Shown: piece after piece, positions 63,893-64,000 of the stretch
Position numbering within the stretch: the first letter of the stretch is position 1
How the letters are laid out: the number at the start of each line of letters is the position of its first letter
Assembly: GCF_029504695.1 (NCBI RefSeq)
Contig: NZ_JAQFIN010000007.1
Span: forward strand, 122,425 to 186,424
Source of the DNA: Parabacteroides sp. PF5-6
Lineage (GTDB): Bacteria > Bacteroidota > Bacteroidia > Bacteroidales > Tannerellaceae
Reading direction: 5' to 3'
Length of the DNA stretch: 64,000 nt
Made by a program: the position numbers and the translations under genes
Notes under the pieces: model-generated
Databases searched by the model: none
Told to the model about the DNA's origin: nothing
What the model saw: the letters and a program-made list of their open reading frames with translations, nothing else

Positions 63893-64000
63893 TACCTACT
63901 CTTTGCAATAAACTGATTTACTGCCTCTTATACCCCTCTAAAATCAAGGAAGAAAAACATCGCACTTTAACCGACAAAACATTGCGCTTTTATTTTCTTC

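Larger units (their letters stand above)
63441..64000. other. 560-bp repeat-rich region at the right edge
   Basis: It holds a 37-bp tandem repeat, an intrinsic terminator, a pyrimidine-rich tract and a 22-bp dyad pair, listed separately. The open frame on the minus strand over the tandem repeat is repetitive and not a gene. The next gene must lie beyond the window. Confidence 0.75.

Overview
The window reads as a stretch of a Bacteroidota chromosome, order Bacteroidales, most likely Parabacteroides or another Tannerellaceae. Three things point there. Many start regions carry the Bacteroidota -7 box TAnnTTTG. Several genes belong to families typical of the group (DUF3332, DUF5916, DUF5686, DUF4270, DUF4831, tandem DUF3857, TSCPD). 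Essential genes (uvrB, dnaG, ispE, folC, panC, panD) sit among outer-membrane and lipoprotein genes. The species call is inference. I see no rRNA, tRNA, insertion sequence, phage or CRISPR array.

Layout. 1-8.9 kb: a GH2 beta-galactosidase cut by the left edge, a DUF3332 lipoprotein, a DUF5916 barrel protein, then a tight PspC-uvrB-DUF1460 run. 9-22 kb: DUF5686, a Crp/Fnr regulator, dnaG with a NatAB-type ABC exporter, an FHA-Fsr-type MFS pair, a degenerate HtrA-like TPR protein and an ABC-F ATPase. 22.4-33.2 kb (minus strand): a HAD-hotdog thioesterase fusion, menF, menD, menB and a menC-menE fusion, giving the enzymes from chorismate to 1,4-dihydroxy-2-naphthoate except a recognisable MenH, followed by two DUF3857 proteins. 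33-40 kb: ygiQ, ispE, an MFS gene, folC, a RelE/ParE toxin-antitoxin pair and a TSCPD protein. 40-48 kb: a two-component system divergent from an outer-membrane barrel protein, PIN-PhoH, MATE, panD and panC. 49-57.7 kb: a short GT5 glycogen synthase-like protein with a DUF4270 lipoprotein, a CPA2 antiporter, the glycogen branching enzyme, phosphomannose isomerase and DUF1232. 58-64 kb: a POT transporter with DUF4831, an S9 peptidase, a SPOR lipoprotein and repeat-rich DNA.

The genes are mostly ordinary; the unusual material lies between them. Five intergenic arrays with unrelated sequences have a constant period of 22 bp (four arrays) or 21 bp (one), and the 22-bp ones have palindrome centres about 11 bp apart. 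Many other gene ends carry long hairpins built from 7-10 bp words, some running into stop codons. A 25-bp hairpin core occurs four times, in two cases ending 4-5 nt before a start codon and in a third fitting the likely true start of menC-menE. A roughly 65-nt element is present both in the leader of the glgA-DUF4270 unit and in its 3' UTR just before the terminator. These are the best candidates here for undescribed biology.
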